DNA of 64,000 bases from Plantibacter elymi (nom. nud.). Lineage in GTDB: Bacteria; Actinomycetota; Actinomycetes; Actinomycetales; Microbacteriaceae. Of the stretch, positions 42,820 through 51,579 are shown one piece after another. The stretch is from contig NZ_FXWJ01000001.1 of NCBI RefSeq assembly GCF_900177795.1, forward strand, positions 62,001-126,000, given 5' to 3'. The notes below the pieces were generated by a model. The model made no database searches and had not been told where the DNA came from. It worked only from the letters and a program-made list of their open reading frames with translations. A program made the position numbers and the translations under genes. Position 1 is the stretch's first letter; every line of letters begins with the position of its first letter.

Positions 42820-43500
42820 TCAAATGAACAGTTGCGTGACTAGCGCGGTAGCGAGTGCACCGGCGCCTGCGTTCGCGGCCGATCCGAGCACGCCCCGCAG
42901 TGTGGCGAGTGCACCCTTCACCTTGCGCTGGTTCGGCTCAGCCTGCACGATCTCCTCGAGCACGGTGCTCGCAGCTTCGCGGCCGGCTTCTCGTTCGTCG
43001 TCGTCCAGATCATCGGCCGCACTGAGGGCGTCAATCGCCTGCTGGATCTTCTGCGCCAGCTCCTCGTAACCTGATGTCACGGTCGAGGTCTGGTTGAGCG
43101 TGCCACCTCGGGTGACAATGTTGACGCTCTGGGAGCCAGTGATGACGTACTGGTCGCCGTGCACGTGCTGCGCAGGCGCAACCGGCCGCGGCGGACTCGT
43201 GGTGAACTTCGCCTCGATATGGGACGCGTGCGAGGGCATGTTGCTCGGTGCCTTGTTCACATCGGTGGTCGTGACGTAAACGGTGCGCGTGCCACCCGTG
43301 GTGCTGCGCGGGTCACTCAGCTCCATGGTGTCGCCGTCATGGACGGGAGCGGTGATATCGAAGAACGCGCTGTGCGCCTGCACCTGAGCTTCCAACTCGT
43401 GCCGGACTCCTTCGTGAATGACCACGACCTGCTCGGTGCCGAAACGTCGTCCGATGCGGGCGATGAAGCCGCCCTTTTCTGGCCGAGGAAGCGGAGTCAT
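42820..43500 (-). CDS. hypothetical protein with GDQ...GSQ..NI motif
   Basis: The 226-residue protein has an N-terminal beta-rich domain (about 1-90). A short segment VHGDQYVITGSQSVNIVTRG (about 113-132) resembles the low-complexity G[DN]..v.gn.n.i motifs that link effector domains in NLR-like and trypco proteins. A helical acidic C-terminal half ends in GAGALATALVTQLFI, which may insert in a membrane. Function unknown. Confidence 0.55.
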   Translation of the reverse strand: MTPLPRPEKGGFIARIGRRFGTEQVVVIHEGVRHELEAQVQAHSAFFDITAPVHDGDTMELSDPRSTTGGTRTVYVTTTDVNKAPSNMPSHASHIEAKFTTSPPRPVAPAQHVHGDQYVITGSQSVNIVTRGGTLNQTSTVTSGYEELAQKIQQAIDALSAADDLDDDEREAGREAASTVLEEIVQAEPNQRKVKGALATLRGVLGSAANAGAGALATALVTQLFI

Positions 43501-43610
43501 CTGCGTCTCATTTCTGGCTCAATTTAGGTCGCGCCGACCTGTGGATAACTCACCGAGGATATGCCCGATAATTATGATTATGGCAGTCTGGGCGTTTCCT
43601 CTGTGGATAA

Positions 43611-43865
43611 CTACTCTCGCCCAAGGTCGAGCGCTGAGAAGTCGAGCGCATCGAACGCGTCCCACAGTTCATCCGTGGCCTTAGTCAGTGCCGACCCTCC
43701 GAGGACGGCCTCTTGATACACGGCATCTTCGTACGCTGCCGCTGCTTCGAGGACCGCAGTGGGCACCTTGCCGATGCGCGCGGCGTTGAGAACCATGAAC
43801 ACTCTTGCCGCCTGTGCGGCAGTCTGTCGCACGTTGTTGTGCTTCCCGTTGTCTGCACCTGTCAT
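43611..43865 (-). CDS. small helical protein (84 aa)
   Basis: An ATG at 43865 preceded by AAGGGGGG gives an alanine-rich helical protein (QTAAQAARVFMVLNAARIGK...TDELWDAFDALDF). No family is recognised. A TGTGGATAA sequence (DnaA-box-like) lies just beyond its 3' end and another about 60 bp further. Confidence 0.5.
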   Translation of the reverse strand: MTGADNGKHNNVRQTAAQAARVFMVLNAARIGKVPTAVLEAAAAYEDAVYQEAVLGGSALTKATDELWDAFDALDFSALDLGRE

Positions 43866-43909
43866 GACGCCCCCCTTATCTGGGCCGACCCCCGGCCCGT
43901 CATCGCACT

Positions 43910-44125
43910 CTACCGGCGGCGTCGATGTGGACGGGTCGGCACGATCCGTCGACCGGCCTCCGTGTATGGGTGCAGCGCCTCACGGAGCGCGGCAGCATTG
44001 TCGTCGCTGAGGTCAATCTCATAGTCGCGGCCGTCGACGCCAAACCGGATCGTCTCGCCAGATCCGCGCTCGAGGTCGGTTTCGTCGAGGTCGTCGACGA
44101 GCGTAATGATCGTGCGCTGTGCCAT
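43910..44125 (-). CDS. Lsr2-like oligomerisation domain without DNA-binding domain
   Basis: The ATG at 44125 gives 71 residues starting MAQRTIITLVDDLDETD, then ETIRFGVDGRDYEIDLSDDN and LREALHPYTEAGRR. This is the N-terminal dimerisation domain of Lsr2 (VTLVDDxDG...V.FGLDG..YEIDLs..NA..LR). Full Lsr2 has about 110 residues with a C-terminal RGR DNA-binding domain. Here the protein stops after a basic tail RPHRRRR, and no DNA-binding domain is found in the sequence after the stop. It could poison or modulate the host Lsr2 silencer that would otherwise repress this AT-richer cargo. That role is inferred, the domain match is seen. Confidence 0.8.
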   Translation of the reverse strand: MAQRTIITLVDDLDETDLERGSGETIRFGVDGRDYEIDLSDDNAAALREALHPYTEAGRRIVPTRPHRRRR

Positions 44126-44199
44126 ATGTTCATTCTTACGCGGTCGAGAAGAACCTCCAATAAGGTGATGGAAAACACCCACCAGAACAGGATGAAAAC

Positions 44200-44868
44200 G
44201 TGGCAGTTCGTCGCTCAGCGCCAAGCTCGATTTGGACTTTCTTCGATCTAGCTCCCCGCATACGGCTCTATCGCGATGACGTCGATGCACTCTTGAAGCT
44301 CATCCGCGATAAAGGGGCTACAGCAGCCCTCGTTTCGGGCAACAACGTGGAGATGGATGCAGGCCAGGACATTTCCTCGTTGTCTGGCAAAGAACTGCGG
44401 GATCTGGCAATCAAGACGCGCAACCCCGAGTTTTCCATCGATCTCCAGCCGACCCGGGCACGGGTGACCTCGACCGATGGCTCTGCCGTAACACAGGCGT
44501 TTGGAACTGCGGTAATAGGATTCCTTGGCCAACACAAAGCAACGGGATGGGAGCGTGTCTGGCTAGAGATTTCCCGAAGCCGCTCCATTGTGCTGGCCGG
44601 CACCGCAGTCCTCGCCTCATTCGTCGTTCCCACGACGTGGTTTTTTGGTCTGAACCCGTTCCTCTTGCTGTGGATATTTGCCCCTTCTATCGGCAGCGGC
44701 ATGCTTGCGGCGCTCACCCCCGGAACTGGCACTTGGGTTACCCGCCGGAACCGCGCCGATGTCTACCAGCGCCGAGAAGACCGTGGCTGGAGCATCGTCG
44801 GGTTCATCGGAACTACCATTTTCGGTGGCATCCTCGGTGCCGGAATCACCTATCTTTTGACCCAGTAG
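44200..44868 (+). CDS. hypothetical membrane protein
   Basis: A GTG at 44200 gives 222 residues. A soluble N-terminal domain of about 120 residues is followed by two closely spaced helices (SIVLAGTAVLASFVVPTTWFF and FLLLWIFAPSIGSGMLAAL). A final helix follows (IVGFIGTTIFGGILGAGITYLL). The family is not recognised. It is divergent from the Lsr2-like gene with 74 bp between them. Confidence 0.6.
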   Translation: MAVRRSAPSSIWTFFDLAPRIRLYRDDVDALLKLIRDKGATAALVSGNNVEMDAGQDISSLSGKELRDLAIKTRNPEFSIDLQPTRARVTSTDGSAVTQAFGTAVIGFLGQHKATGWERVWLEISRSRSIVLAGTAVLASFVVPTTWFFGLNPFLLLWIFAPSIGSGMLAALTPGTGTWVTRRNRADVYQRREDRGWSIVGFIGTTIFGGILGAGITYLLTQ

Positions 44869-44982
44869 TTTCCTCGGGCCGTCTTGTGGGATACCTCCTG
44901 GCCCGCGACGTCGCCGGCAGCCGAGCTCGACCGCGGCCGCGCCGCCGGCCTGTGGGGTCTGTACAACGGTTCGATTCAACAG

Positions 44983-45010
44983 CAGTGCCCGCCTGACAGG
45001 GCGGGCACTG
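44983..45010. terminator. bidirectional terminator hairpin
   Basis: CAGTGCCCGCC (44983-44993) and GGCGGGCACTG (45000-45010) form a perfect 11-bp stem with a 6-base loop between converging genes. Confidence 0.65.
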
Positions 45011-45036
45011 CGCCGCGATCGGCGGTTGTAGGTGTT

Positions 45037-45303
45037 CTATGGTGTCTGCAACGATTCTGGGAACAGTCCCGAAATGACGCCGGTCGCGAGCGACACGAAC
45101 ACGGCGATGAGCGCCACCCGGATACCGAAGGTGGCGACGTCCGGCCGGTTGCTGCGACTGCCGTAGATCAGCACCGCGACAGCCATTGCCGTCACCACGA
45201 TCCCGGCGATGGTCACCCAGAAGAAGGACCAGTGCGCGTCCACGAGGAACGGGATCGGTGGCGGGGTCGGTGGCGGGTTGGGGATGCTGAGCGGGTAGTA
45301 CAT
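45037..45303 (-). CDS. small two-helix membrane protein
   Basis: The ATG at 45303 behind GGAAGG gives 88 residues; an in-frame extension to 45330 lacks support. The N-terminus is proline-rich (PLSIPNPPPTPPPIPF). Two helices follow (FFWVTIAGIVVTAMAVAVLIYG and FGIRVALIAVFVSLATGVI). It lies 34 bp behind the M15-like fragment on the same strand and may have been its partner. Confidence 0.55.
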   Translation of the reverse strand: MYYPLSIPNPPPTPPPIPFLVDAHWSFFWVTIAGIVVTAMAVAVLIYGSRSNRPDVATFGIRVALIAVFVSLATGVISGLFPESLQTP

Positions 45304-45337
45304 AGTGGTCCTTCCTCGAGCGGTTGACACCTAGGCG

Positions 45338-45709
45338 TCAACCGGCCTGCCCGCCACGTAGCAGCGGCTTTCCGTTCGTGTATGCGACGTCGACGTGCAG
45401 GTGACTGCACGAGTCATATATCTGCGAGATGTTCTGAGTGGCGATCATCGTTCCAGCGTCCGCACGGCAGTCTTCCTGCCCGATGCGTGCACCCTTCGGC
45501 ACGATCGGATCGAGCAGGCTGATAAGCCGGATCGAGGGACAGTCCGCGCCGGTGATGGACGTTCCTCCGAGCGAGTAGAAGTCGACGGCTCCGCAGCCAC
45601 CGTTGATGTAGTGGGAGGATGTGAGTCCCGCGCCTTCGATCTGGCCGGTGCAATTGCGGTTGATATCGCTGACGCCGATGCGCTCGAACTCGTTGAGCGC
45701 GAGCACCAT
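45338..45709 (-). pseudogene. M15-type peptidase-like domain, probable gene fragment
   Basis: From an ATG at 45709 the frame reads 123 residues with SSHYINGGCGAVDFYSLGG and a later CSHLHVDV. This resembles the SxHxxGxAxDF and HxH zinc-binding motifs of M15 D,D-peptidases and related cell-wall domains. No signal peptide or N-terminal region is present, because the sequence upstream belongs to the small HTH gene whose end it overlaps. This suggests a 5'-truncated gene joined to the transposition operon. Confidence 0.5.
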
Positions 45710-45717
45710 GAATGTCT

Positions 45718-46233
45718 CTAGTTCATCAAGAATGCGTCGAAGATGTCTCGCAGTACCTGCGGGTCCCCGCCGCTGAGCAGCCACTCGCCGGGTGTCACCC
45801 GTTTGCCGTCGATGCGAGCGCTTCGCTGCGGAGTTTCCATGAAGCCAAGCACCGTCGCCGGGTGCATGTCGACCGGAATCGATGCGATAAGAAATGCGAG
45901 GTGAGGCAGCAGAGGCTGCCGCCTGTCCCCAGTGAACTGCCAATACGGGTACCGCCACCGCCCTTCCGAGCAGAAGGCATACAGGTTGCCAGTGCTGCGC
46001 ATCCGTTCGACTTCGGCGGCATCCACTCCGAGCCGAGCGCTGGCCATGGCGGGGGTGATCGTCGACTCGAGCGCGCGCTGTGCGGACTTCCGTTCACGAG
46101 CGGCGAGGTCGCCGCGCGCGACAGCCGCGACCACTCGAGCCCAGGACTCTTCGGTAAACGCGCCCGATTCGATCAGGAACGCGACGGTTTCAGGGGACGG
46201 CTCGTCGCGTCCAGACTCGGGTTCAGTGGTCAT
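45718..46233 (-). CDS. tniQ-adjacent HTH protein, MbcA/Xre-antitoxin-like
   Basis: The 171-residue protein has a helix-turn-helix region (ITPAMASARLGVDAAEVERM RSTGNLYAF), a conserved WRYPYWQFTGD turn, and a C-terminal part PATVLGFMETPQRS...TPGEWLLSGGDPQVL. The YPxWQF...P..WL..GgdP pattern is one I associate with antitoxin-like partners of RES toxins and mobile-element accessory proteins. It follows tniQ directly, and a decayed copy stands next to the decayed tniQ at 21.9 kb. It therefore travels with the transposition genes rather than with the cargo. A role in target choice, control or addiction is possible. Confidence 0.7.
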   Translation of the reverse strand: MTTEPESGRDEPSPETVAFLIESGAFTEESWARVVAAVARGDLAARERKSAQRALESTITPAMASARLGVDAAEVERMRSTGNLYAFCSEGRWRYPYWQFTGDRRQPLLPHLAFLIASIPVDMHPATVLGFMETPQRSARIDGKRVTPGEWLLSGGDPQVLRDIFDAFLMN

Positions 46234-46310
46234 CGTGTGTCCGTTCAGCGGTGCTGCAGGCCGCGGTCAGTGTCGCTGCTAGCGGCAAATCGAATGCTGT
46301 TGGTGAGCGC

Positions 46311-48317
46311 TCATCCCCACACCGATGAGTAGCCAGGCTCGTGTTGGTTGAGGGCAGTAAGCGGGAGCAACTGCTGCCAGTCAACGTCCATGACGCTTTG
46401 TCCACACGAGGGCGGGACAACGTCGATCGCTCTGGCCACGCGACGGGTCGACACTCCGAGGGCCTCGGCGAGAGTTCGGTGAGTGTAGATGCCGTCGCGC
46501 AGCATGGTGTGCAGCAGGTTCATGTCCAACGCGGTGATCTCCGGGCCTGGCCAATCGAGGTCGACGCTGACATCAGGTGTCCAGGTGATTGGGTACCAGT
46601 CGCCGTGCGCGAGGAGGAAGGCTTTGGCGTAGCTGTCGAGCGAGGTCTGTAGTTCTGCGGTCATGCGGGTGCGGAAGGCTGTGTACTGGGGAGAGTCGTC
46701 ACGGGCGCGACCGAGCTTCAGGGGCTCGGGTAAGGAGCCGGTCCCGGTGGCGGTGAGGCGTTGCCACAGGTAGCGGCGGGCGTTGCGGTGGCGTCGCTCT
46801 GCTCCGGGGTCCAGTCCGATGCTGTCTGCGAGGATCTCCCAGTGCTCCCGCACCAGTAGCTCGTCGGCTGGCAGCTCACTCCTGTGTCGGTAGTTGATCC
46901 ATGAACGGCTCGTGTCGATCGTGTGGGCGAGCTCGCTGACACCGGCCAGGAGACGATCGATCTGTCCCGGGGTGCCGAGCATATTGTGTCGCAGGACTGC
47001 AGCGAGCTGCGCTTCGGACTCATGCCGGATCTCCCCTTCCATTCCTACGCCGCGCACTACGGTCGCGAGCGCCGCGGCGAGTGTCTCGGATTCGACGTTG
47101 CCATCGACGTCGAACCGGCTGCACCATGCCGGCCAGAGCTGCTCCGGAGTCAACAGCTCGCGCCTCAGGGCGAACCCATACGGGTCCCCGTGCTGAGCAC
47201 GCGTGTCGGGGTGGACCGCAGTATCGAACAAGACCCGCTGCGTGATTGTGAGGTCTTGATCGAGCGCGCGCAGGATCTGAGCGCGGAAGGCCTGCGGGGC
47301 ATGCGGCCAACGGGTGAGGAGCTCGGCGGGGCTCCCCGGTCCGTACCCCATGCCTCGGGGGACGTGTGCGGGTGGGCGTGCGAAGGTGGCTTGGCGGATG
47401 AGGTCTCGCATGGAGTGCTCATCGCCGGTGGTCAGCGCGTAGGCGGCGCCGACAAGTGCGGCCATCGCGTAGGCGCTGTTCGGGGCGCTGATACCGATGT
47501 GCTTTTCCTCGTCGAAGAGGCCCACGAGTTCGCCGGCGTCGATTCCACTGAGCCGGGCGATGTCGTCGTACAGTCCCGCGCCACGCAGCGCTGTCGCTGC
47601 GGACTGCAGCGTTGGGATGAAGTCGCGGTCGGTGTGGAGGGAGCTGTAGAGGATCCGCTCCTGGGCGCGCATCGGGGCGGAGTCCGGGGCAAGCCGAAAG
47701 TGCTCCCAGGAATCTTCGAGCGGCGCCCTGCACCATGTCTTTCTCGTGGCGTCTTTCGGGCCGATATTGGCACGGCAGGTGGCGGGGTCGAACGGGTCAG
47801 TGTTCCGGCCGCGCATCTCGGCAACGTCGCGCTGGCAGGTCGGACATGCGTCCAGGAGCACTCTGCGGTGGGTGGTGCAAGCGAACACCCACGGGCTTCG
47901 CCACTCGACCTTGAATACCCCTGGATGGTGACGCAAGCAATCGGGACAGTAGCGTGTTCGAGCTTGCCAGGACCAGGGGCCTCGTTTGGAGACCACTGCC
48001 GACCGGTCGCCGTCAGTTCCTGGGGCTAAGACGAGTAACACATTGTCGAGCGTCTCCATCGTGGCGTCGCGGAGGCGGGGGATCTCGATGCCCGTTGCCT
48101 CGGAGATGCTCGCTGCGAGGTCAGTTGGGAGCCAGGTCCCGAGCGACTCCACGGTCCAGAGTGCGACCGATCCCAGCCCGAATGCGTCGAGCAACGCGGC
48201 CCGCGAGACACCGAAGACGTCCCACGACCATCTGCTGATCGCACTGTGTAGCCATTCGCCGGGATACAGCTCAAGCGGCACCCCTAGTCGTACCGGGGTC
48301 TCGAGCTTCACCGTCAT
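46311..48317 (-). CDS. tniQ: TniQ/TnsD-family target-selection protein
   Basis: The ATG at 48317 overlaps the TnsC stop (ATGA) and gives 668 residues; the frame open to 48611 lies inside tnsC. The N-terminal TniQ domain (LYPGEWLHSAISRWSWDVFG) is followed by a zinc-finger cluster YCPDCLRHH...FACTTH...ACPTC (Cys124, Cys127, Cys147, His150, Cys158, Cys161). About 450 residues of helix-turn-helix-rich C-terminus end in the block shared with the pseudogene at 22.4-23.1 kb. The length is that of TnsD, which binds a specific chromosomal site. Here the site is presumably the 3' end of dnaB. Confidence 0.9.
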   Translation of the reverse strand: MTVKLETPVRLGVPLELYPGEWLHSAISRWSWDVFGVSRAALLDAFGLGSVALWTVESLGTWLPTDLAASISEATGIEIPRLRDATMETLDNVLLVLAPGTDGDRSAVVSKRGPWSWQARTRYCPDCLRHHPGVFKVEWRSPWVFACTTHRRVLLDACPTCQRDVAEMRGRNTDPFDPATCRANIGPKDATRKTWCRAPLEDSWEHFRLAPDSAPMRAQERILYSSLHTDRDFIPTLQSAATALRGAGLYDDIARLSGIDAGELVGLFDEEKHIGISAPNSAYAMAALVGAAYALTTGDEHSMRDLIRQATFARPPAHVPRGMGYGPGSPAELLTRWPHAPQAFRAQILRALDQDLTITQRVLFDTAVHPDTRAQHGDPYGFALRRELLTPEQLWPAWCSRFDVDGNVESETLAAALATVVRGVGMEGEIRHESEAQLAAVLRHNMLGTPGQIDRLLAGVSELAHTIDTSRSWINYRHRSELPADELLVREHWEILADSIGLDPGAERRHRNARRYLWQRLTATGTGSLPEPLKLGRARDDSPQYTAFRTRMTAELQTSLDSYAKAFLLAHGDWYPITWTPDVSVDLDWPGPEITALDMNLLHTMLRDGIYTHRTLAEALGVSTRRVARAIDVVPPSCGQSVMDVDWQQLLPLTALNQHEPGYSSVWG

Positions 48318-49444
48318 TCGGGATCCATGATGGGGTAGGTGCCGTCGTCGAACATCGCAACACGTCGTTCGCGTCCTCGCTCGACTTCGTATTGCAGGGG
48401 AATGCTGTCGAGCAGTGCCCGGTCGATGGTCTCCGTACCGCTCTCGATGGCGGCAGTGGCGGCACGACTCATGAGCAGAATCAACGAGTTGAGGTACCCG
48501 AGCGTGCGCACCCAGGCGTAGACGCCGAAGCTGTCTGCGAACCAGCCGTCGGTTGTCGGTGCGGAGACCAGACGAAGTCGTACCTCGAACGCGTAGACCA
48601 GGTCGAGCCATTGTTCGTGTTCACGGCTGTTGCGCATACTCAGCTTCGGCACGTCGATGCGCACCCATCGGCCTCGCGAGTTGCGGGCAGCGACCTCGAC
48701 CGCTGCGGGTCCGCCACTGTTCAGCACCGTGTTGACGTCTGTGCCGCCGAGGATGACTCGTAGGCCCGCATTGGACATCCACCGGATGATGTTGTGGACG
48801 TGTCGACCGGTGGCTCCGCCGAAGTTGACGTGCTGAATCTCGTCGATGATGATCAGCTGCACCCCGCACTGCTTAATCGCTCGTTCGAACGCTGGCAGCG
48901 GGTTCGTGTCGCTTGGCCAGTTCAGCTGATCGCACAGCAGCCGCACGACCTCGTTCCGCGTCATCGGGCCCTGGAGGTGGGCGTAGAGCACCGGGCGGAA
49001 CGTCCAGAGCGGCTCCGCCGTGCCGTGTTCGAGTTCCAGGCTCCGCTGAAACGCCAGCCGCTTCATTTCTTCAGCGGCGTGTGTTTTCAGCATCATGGTC
49101 TTCCCCACGCCTGGTTCCCCATCGAGGATGACGACGTCTTGTTGGTGCATGTCTGACCTGATGGAGGACTTCGCGTGCTGCCGAAGAGCCTCCATGACGG
49201 TGGTCACCACTGGGGTATCAAGCAGCGGAACCCGCCGGAGGTAGTTGGTTCGGGCGAGGTTGAACCATGAACGCTCACGATCAGTCATTGCAGCCAGTTG
49301 CTCGGCAGTAACCGGACGAGGTTCCGCGATGTCGATGGCGAGGACCTCGCTGATCCATGCTCGGTCGACGTCGGTGAGCAGCAGGATCGGGTTCGCGTCC
49401 GCCGCGTCGACGTGGCGGGTTGTATTCATTGTCATGGCTACCAT
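48314..49444 (-). CDS. tnsC: TnsC-family AAA+ transposition regulator
   Basis: The 376-residue ATPase has Walker A GEPGVGKT (109-116), Walker B LIIIDEIQH (198-204) and sensor-like GGTDVN. It forms ATP-dependent rings on target DNA and connects TniQ/TnsD to the TnsAB transposase. It overlaps tnsB (seven bases) and tniQ (ATGA), so the four genes are one coupled operon. The start may be ATG 49444 or 49435. Confidence 0.92.
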   Translation of the reverse strand: MVAMTMNTTRHVDAADANPILLLTDVDRAWISEVLAIDIAEPRPVTAEQLAAMTDRERSWFNLARTNYLRRVPLLDTPVVTTVMEALRQHAKSSIRSDMHQQDVVILDGEPGVGKTMMLKTHAAEEMKRLAFQRSLELEHGTAEPLWTFRPVLYAHLQGPMTRNEVVRLLCDQLNWPSDTNPLPAFERAIKQCGVQLIIIDEIQHVNFGGATGRHVHNIIRWMSNAGLRVILGGTDVNTVLNSGGPAAVEVAARNSRGRWVRIDVPKLSMRNSREHEQWLDLVYAFEVRLRLVSAPTTDGWFADSFGVYAWVRTLGYLNSLILLMSRAATAAIESGTETIDRALLDSIPLQYEVERGRERRVAMFDDGTYPIMDPE

Positions 49445-51579
49445 CTGTCCGGGTCGTAGGGGCGAAGCGGTTGTCTGGGCCGCGGTTCAGGGTCGTCATC
49501 GTCGGGGACGATCGCAGCGCCGGTGGATCTTTCGTCCGGTTCCGGGTCCGGGCCTGCGTGTCGTGGCCGCTGCCGCCTCGGTTGCGGCGCGCTGGTGGGC
49601 GGTGTGTATGCGGTGCTGGAGCTCGGGTCTTCGTCGCCTGCGCCCGCTGGGTCGTCGCGCAGGCCGGCGGCAAGTGCGGCAGCGCCGGCTTCCATGAGAT
49701 CGTCGGCGAGCAGACCGAGTCGGCTCGGCTCGGCCGTGCCGTCGTATTGACCGGCGAAGATTCCGAGAAGGATCCGTTCGATGTCGTGCGCACTCACCCG
49801 CTTCCGAGCGAGGAGTTTCACCGCCCAGTTCGTGTGGAACTCGCCGAAGCGTGGTGTGTCCTCGCGCAGGTACGACCACCGGAGTGGGTGGAGGCCACCT
49901 TCGCTGTCGAAGCACCACGCAATACGAAGGTCGAACGGGTCGTAGTAGACGCGGATCTTGCCGGTGGCCACGACAGATGGATCTGATTGGAGCTCTTTCA
50001 GGACGGGACTCTTGAAGTTCAGCCGGCAAGCGCGCAGTCGGGTCGTGTCTGCGGCGACGAGCGTCGACGGGAGGAACCGAACCCAGTCGAAGTTGTACTC
50101 GAGGTCCGGGATCGCACCAATCTTCGCCATCAAGATTCCGTACATCATGTATGGGCTGAGCCTCGCGAAAGGGTCTTCGGGGAGCACAAGCCCGTCGTGA
50201 TCCTTGTGATTGTAGAGGTCGATGCACTGCCGCAGCCGACGTTCGTATTCGCCGGCGGTCATCAGGTCTTCAGCCTCTGGGCGCTCGCCCCGTTCGTGGA
50301 CGGATCCGCCCGTGAATCCCGGCATCTGCGATTCGAACATGTCCTTGATCGTGCGGAAGACACGTTCCACTTGCGCTTTGTCGGTCGGGTTGTAGGAGCG
50401 TTGTGGTTCGTAGCTGATCCCTAGGCGCGCCATTTGGTTGGCTACATAGTCGGTGACATATGGTTTGCCGTTGTCGACCACTACGCCCTCAGGGTGGAAC
50501 GCGGCCGAGTGAAACGAGATGAAAGCATCGGGTCGGCCGATGAAAGGTTGATCGAAAGTCTCGTCAAGAGCGGCCCACTCAGAGGCCAGGGGTGATGTCT
50601 TGGGACGGAGCACATCCGCCAAGCACAAACCGATCGCGAACTGTGTGGTGGTGTGAGTGACTGCGAGTCCGACGATGCACCGGGTAGCGAGATCGATGGC
50701 GAGGGTCACATCGAGTCGGTATGCCTTCCCCACGCGCGGGTCCTTCACCCAAACGTTTGCCCGGGTGGTGTCCACGAGCACCAGTTCACCCGGCCGAGTC
50801 GGCAACCGCGGCACGGAGGAAGCTGTCGGGACGTTCATCTGCGAGACCCGGTTTCGTGCGGTTCCACCGAGGTGCGAGTTCGTTCGCCTGATCTTCGAGA
50901 TGTAGTTCCACAACGTCGAATCGGACGGCAGCGCAAGCGGCGGGAACTGTGCGGCGCTGTGGGCTTTGAACCCGCGCACAAGTGCCAACGTCGTCACGGA
51001 TGAGCGGCGGGCCTGCACCTCGAGGTACAGGTACAGGGCGTCGAGCACAGCAGGGTCCACCTTGGACGTCGACTGACGCAGATACCGTTTGTCGACGAAA
51101 GTTTGATTGCTCCGCCATTCCGCCTCAAGCCGTTGCAGATACTTCATTTCGCTCTTCACGAGTACCGCCTGTCCTTTCATTGACCCTCCGCCCCTCGGAT
51201 GTTGGGCTCGTTCCACGGCGATCCGTCGGCGACGGACGCTGATGTGCACTCGTGCGGGATCCAACGCCGGCGCCGGCGGGTCACTGTCCGGCTGGTCCGC
51301 CCGCTTCCCGGTGAGGAGCAGGTGCAGCAGGTCCTGCTTCTCCTTCCGGCGCGCCCGCGCACGATCGGTCATCCGCTCATCCACGTCGCGCAAGTACGGC
51401 CGGTCGCTCGGGGCGACGTTGCCGCGCAGGGACGCCGCGACGTTGGCAATCGGCACCTCGATCGGGTGGGACCCATCAAGACGGGTGAGGACGACGTGAG
51501 CTCCGACCGAGGAGATCAACATTCGGTGACTGTCCCAGTTCAGCTCGATGCCGGGGCGAATTACTCTGATGTCGCTCAT
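49438..51579 (-). CDS. tnsB: TnsB-family DDE transposase
   Basis: The ATG at 51579 overlaps the TnsA stop (ATGA) and gives 713 residues; the frame open to 51939 lies inside tnsA. Catalytic residues of the retroviral-integrase fold are visible: Asp270 in ELVLVDTTRANVW, Asp369 in GVVVDNGKPYVTDYV and Glu405 in KAQVERVFRTIKDMF. The N-terminal helix-turn-helix domains bind end repeats. The C-terminal tail is proline- and arginine-rich, where TnsB contacts TnsC in Tn7. Its binding sites are presumably the TAAAGTGTCGCT repeats at both ends. Confidence 0.95.
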   Translation of the reverse strand: MSDIRVIRPGIELNWDSHRMLISSVGAHVVLTRLDGSHPIEVPIANVAASLRGNVAPSDRPYLRDVDERMTDRARARRKEKQDLLHLLLTGKRADQPDSDPPAPALDPARVHISVRRRRIAVERAQHPRGGGSMKGQAVLVKSEMKYLQRLEAEWRSNQTFVDKRYLRQSTSKVDPAVLDALYLYLEVQARRSSVTTLALVRGFKAHSAAQFPPLALPSDSTLWNYISKIRRTNSHLGGTARNRVSQMNVPTASSVPRLPTRPGELVLVDTTRANVWVKDPRVGKAYRLDVTLAIDLATRCIVGLAVTHTTTQFAIGLCLADVLRPKTSPLASEWAALDETFDQPFIGRPDAFISFHSAAFHPEGVVVDNGKPYVTDYVANQMARLGISYEPQRSYNPTDKAQVERVFRTIKDMFESQMPGFTGGSVHERGERPEAEDLMTAGEYERRLRQCIDLYNHKDHDGLVLPEDPFARLSPYMMYGILMAKIGAIPDLEYNFDWVRFLPSTLVAADTTRLRACRLNFKSPVLKELQSDPSVVATGKIRVYYDPFDLRIAWCFDSEGGLHPLRWSYLREDTPRFGEFHTNWAVKLLARKRVSAHDIERILLGIFAGQYDGTAEPSRLGLLADDLMEAGAAALAAGLRDDPAGAGDEDPSSSTAYTPPTSAPQPRRQRPRHAGPDPEPDERSTGAAIVPDDDDPEPRPRQPLRPYDPDRW

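Noticed and set aside
39352-43612. TGTGGATAA-like sequences in the transposon (about 43541 and 43603) as a replication origin
   Set aside because: Two matches are too few, there is no initiator gene or AT-rich unwinding region, and Tn7-like elements do not replicate autonomously.
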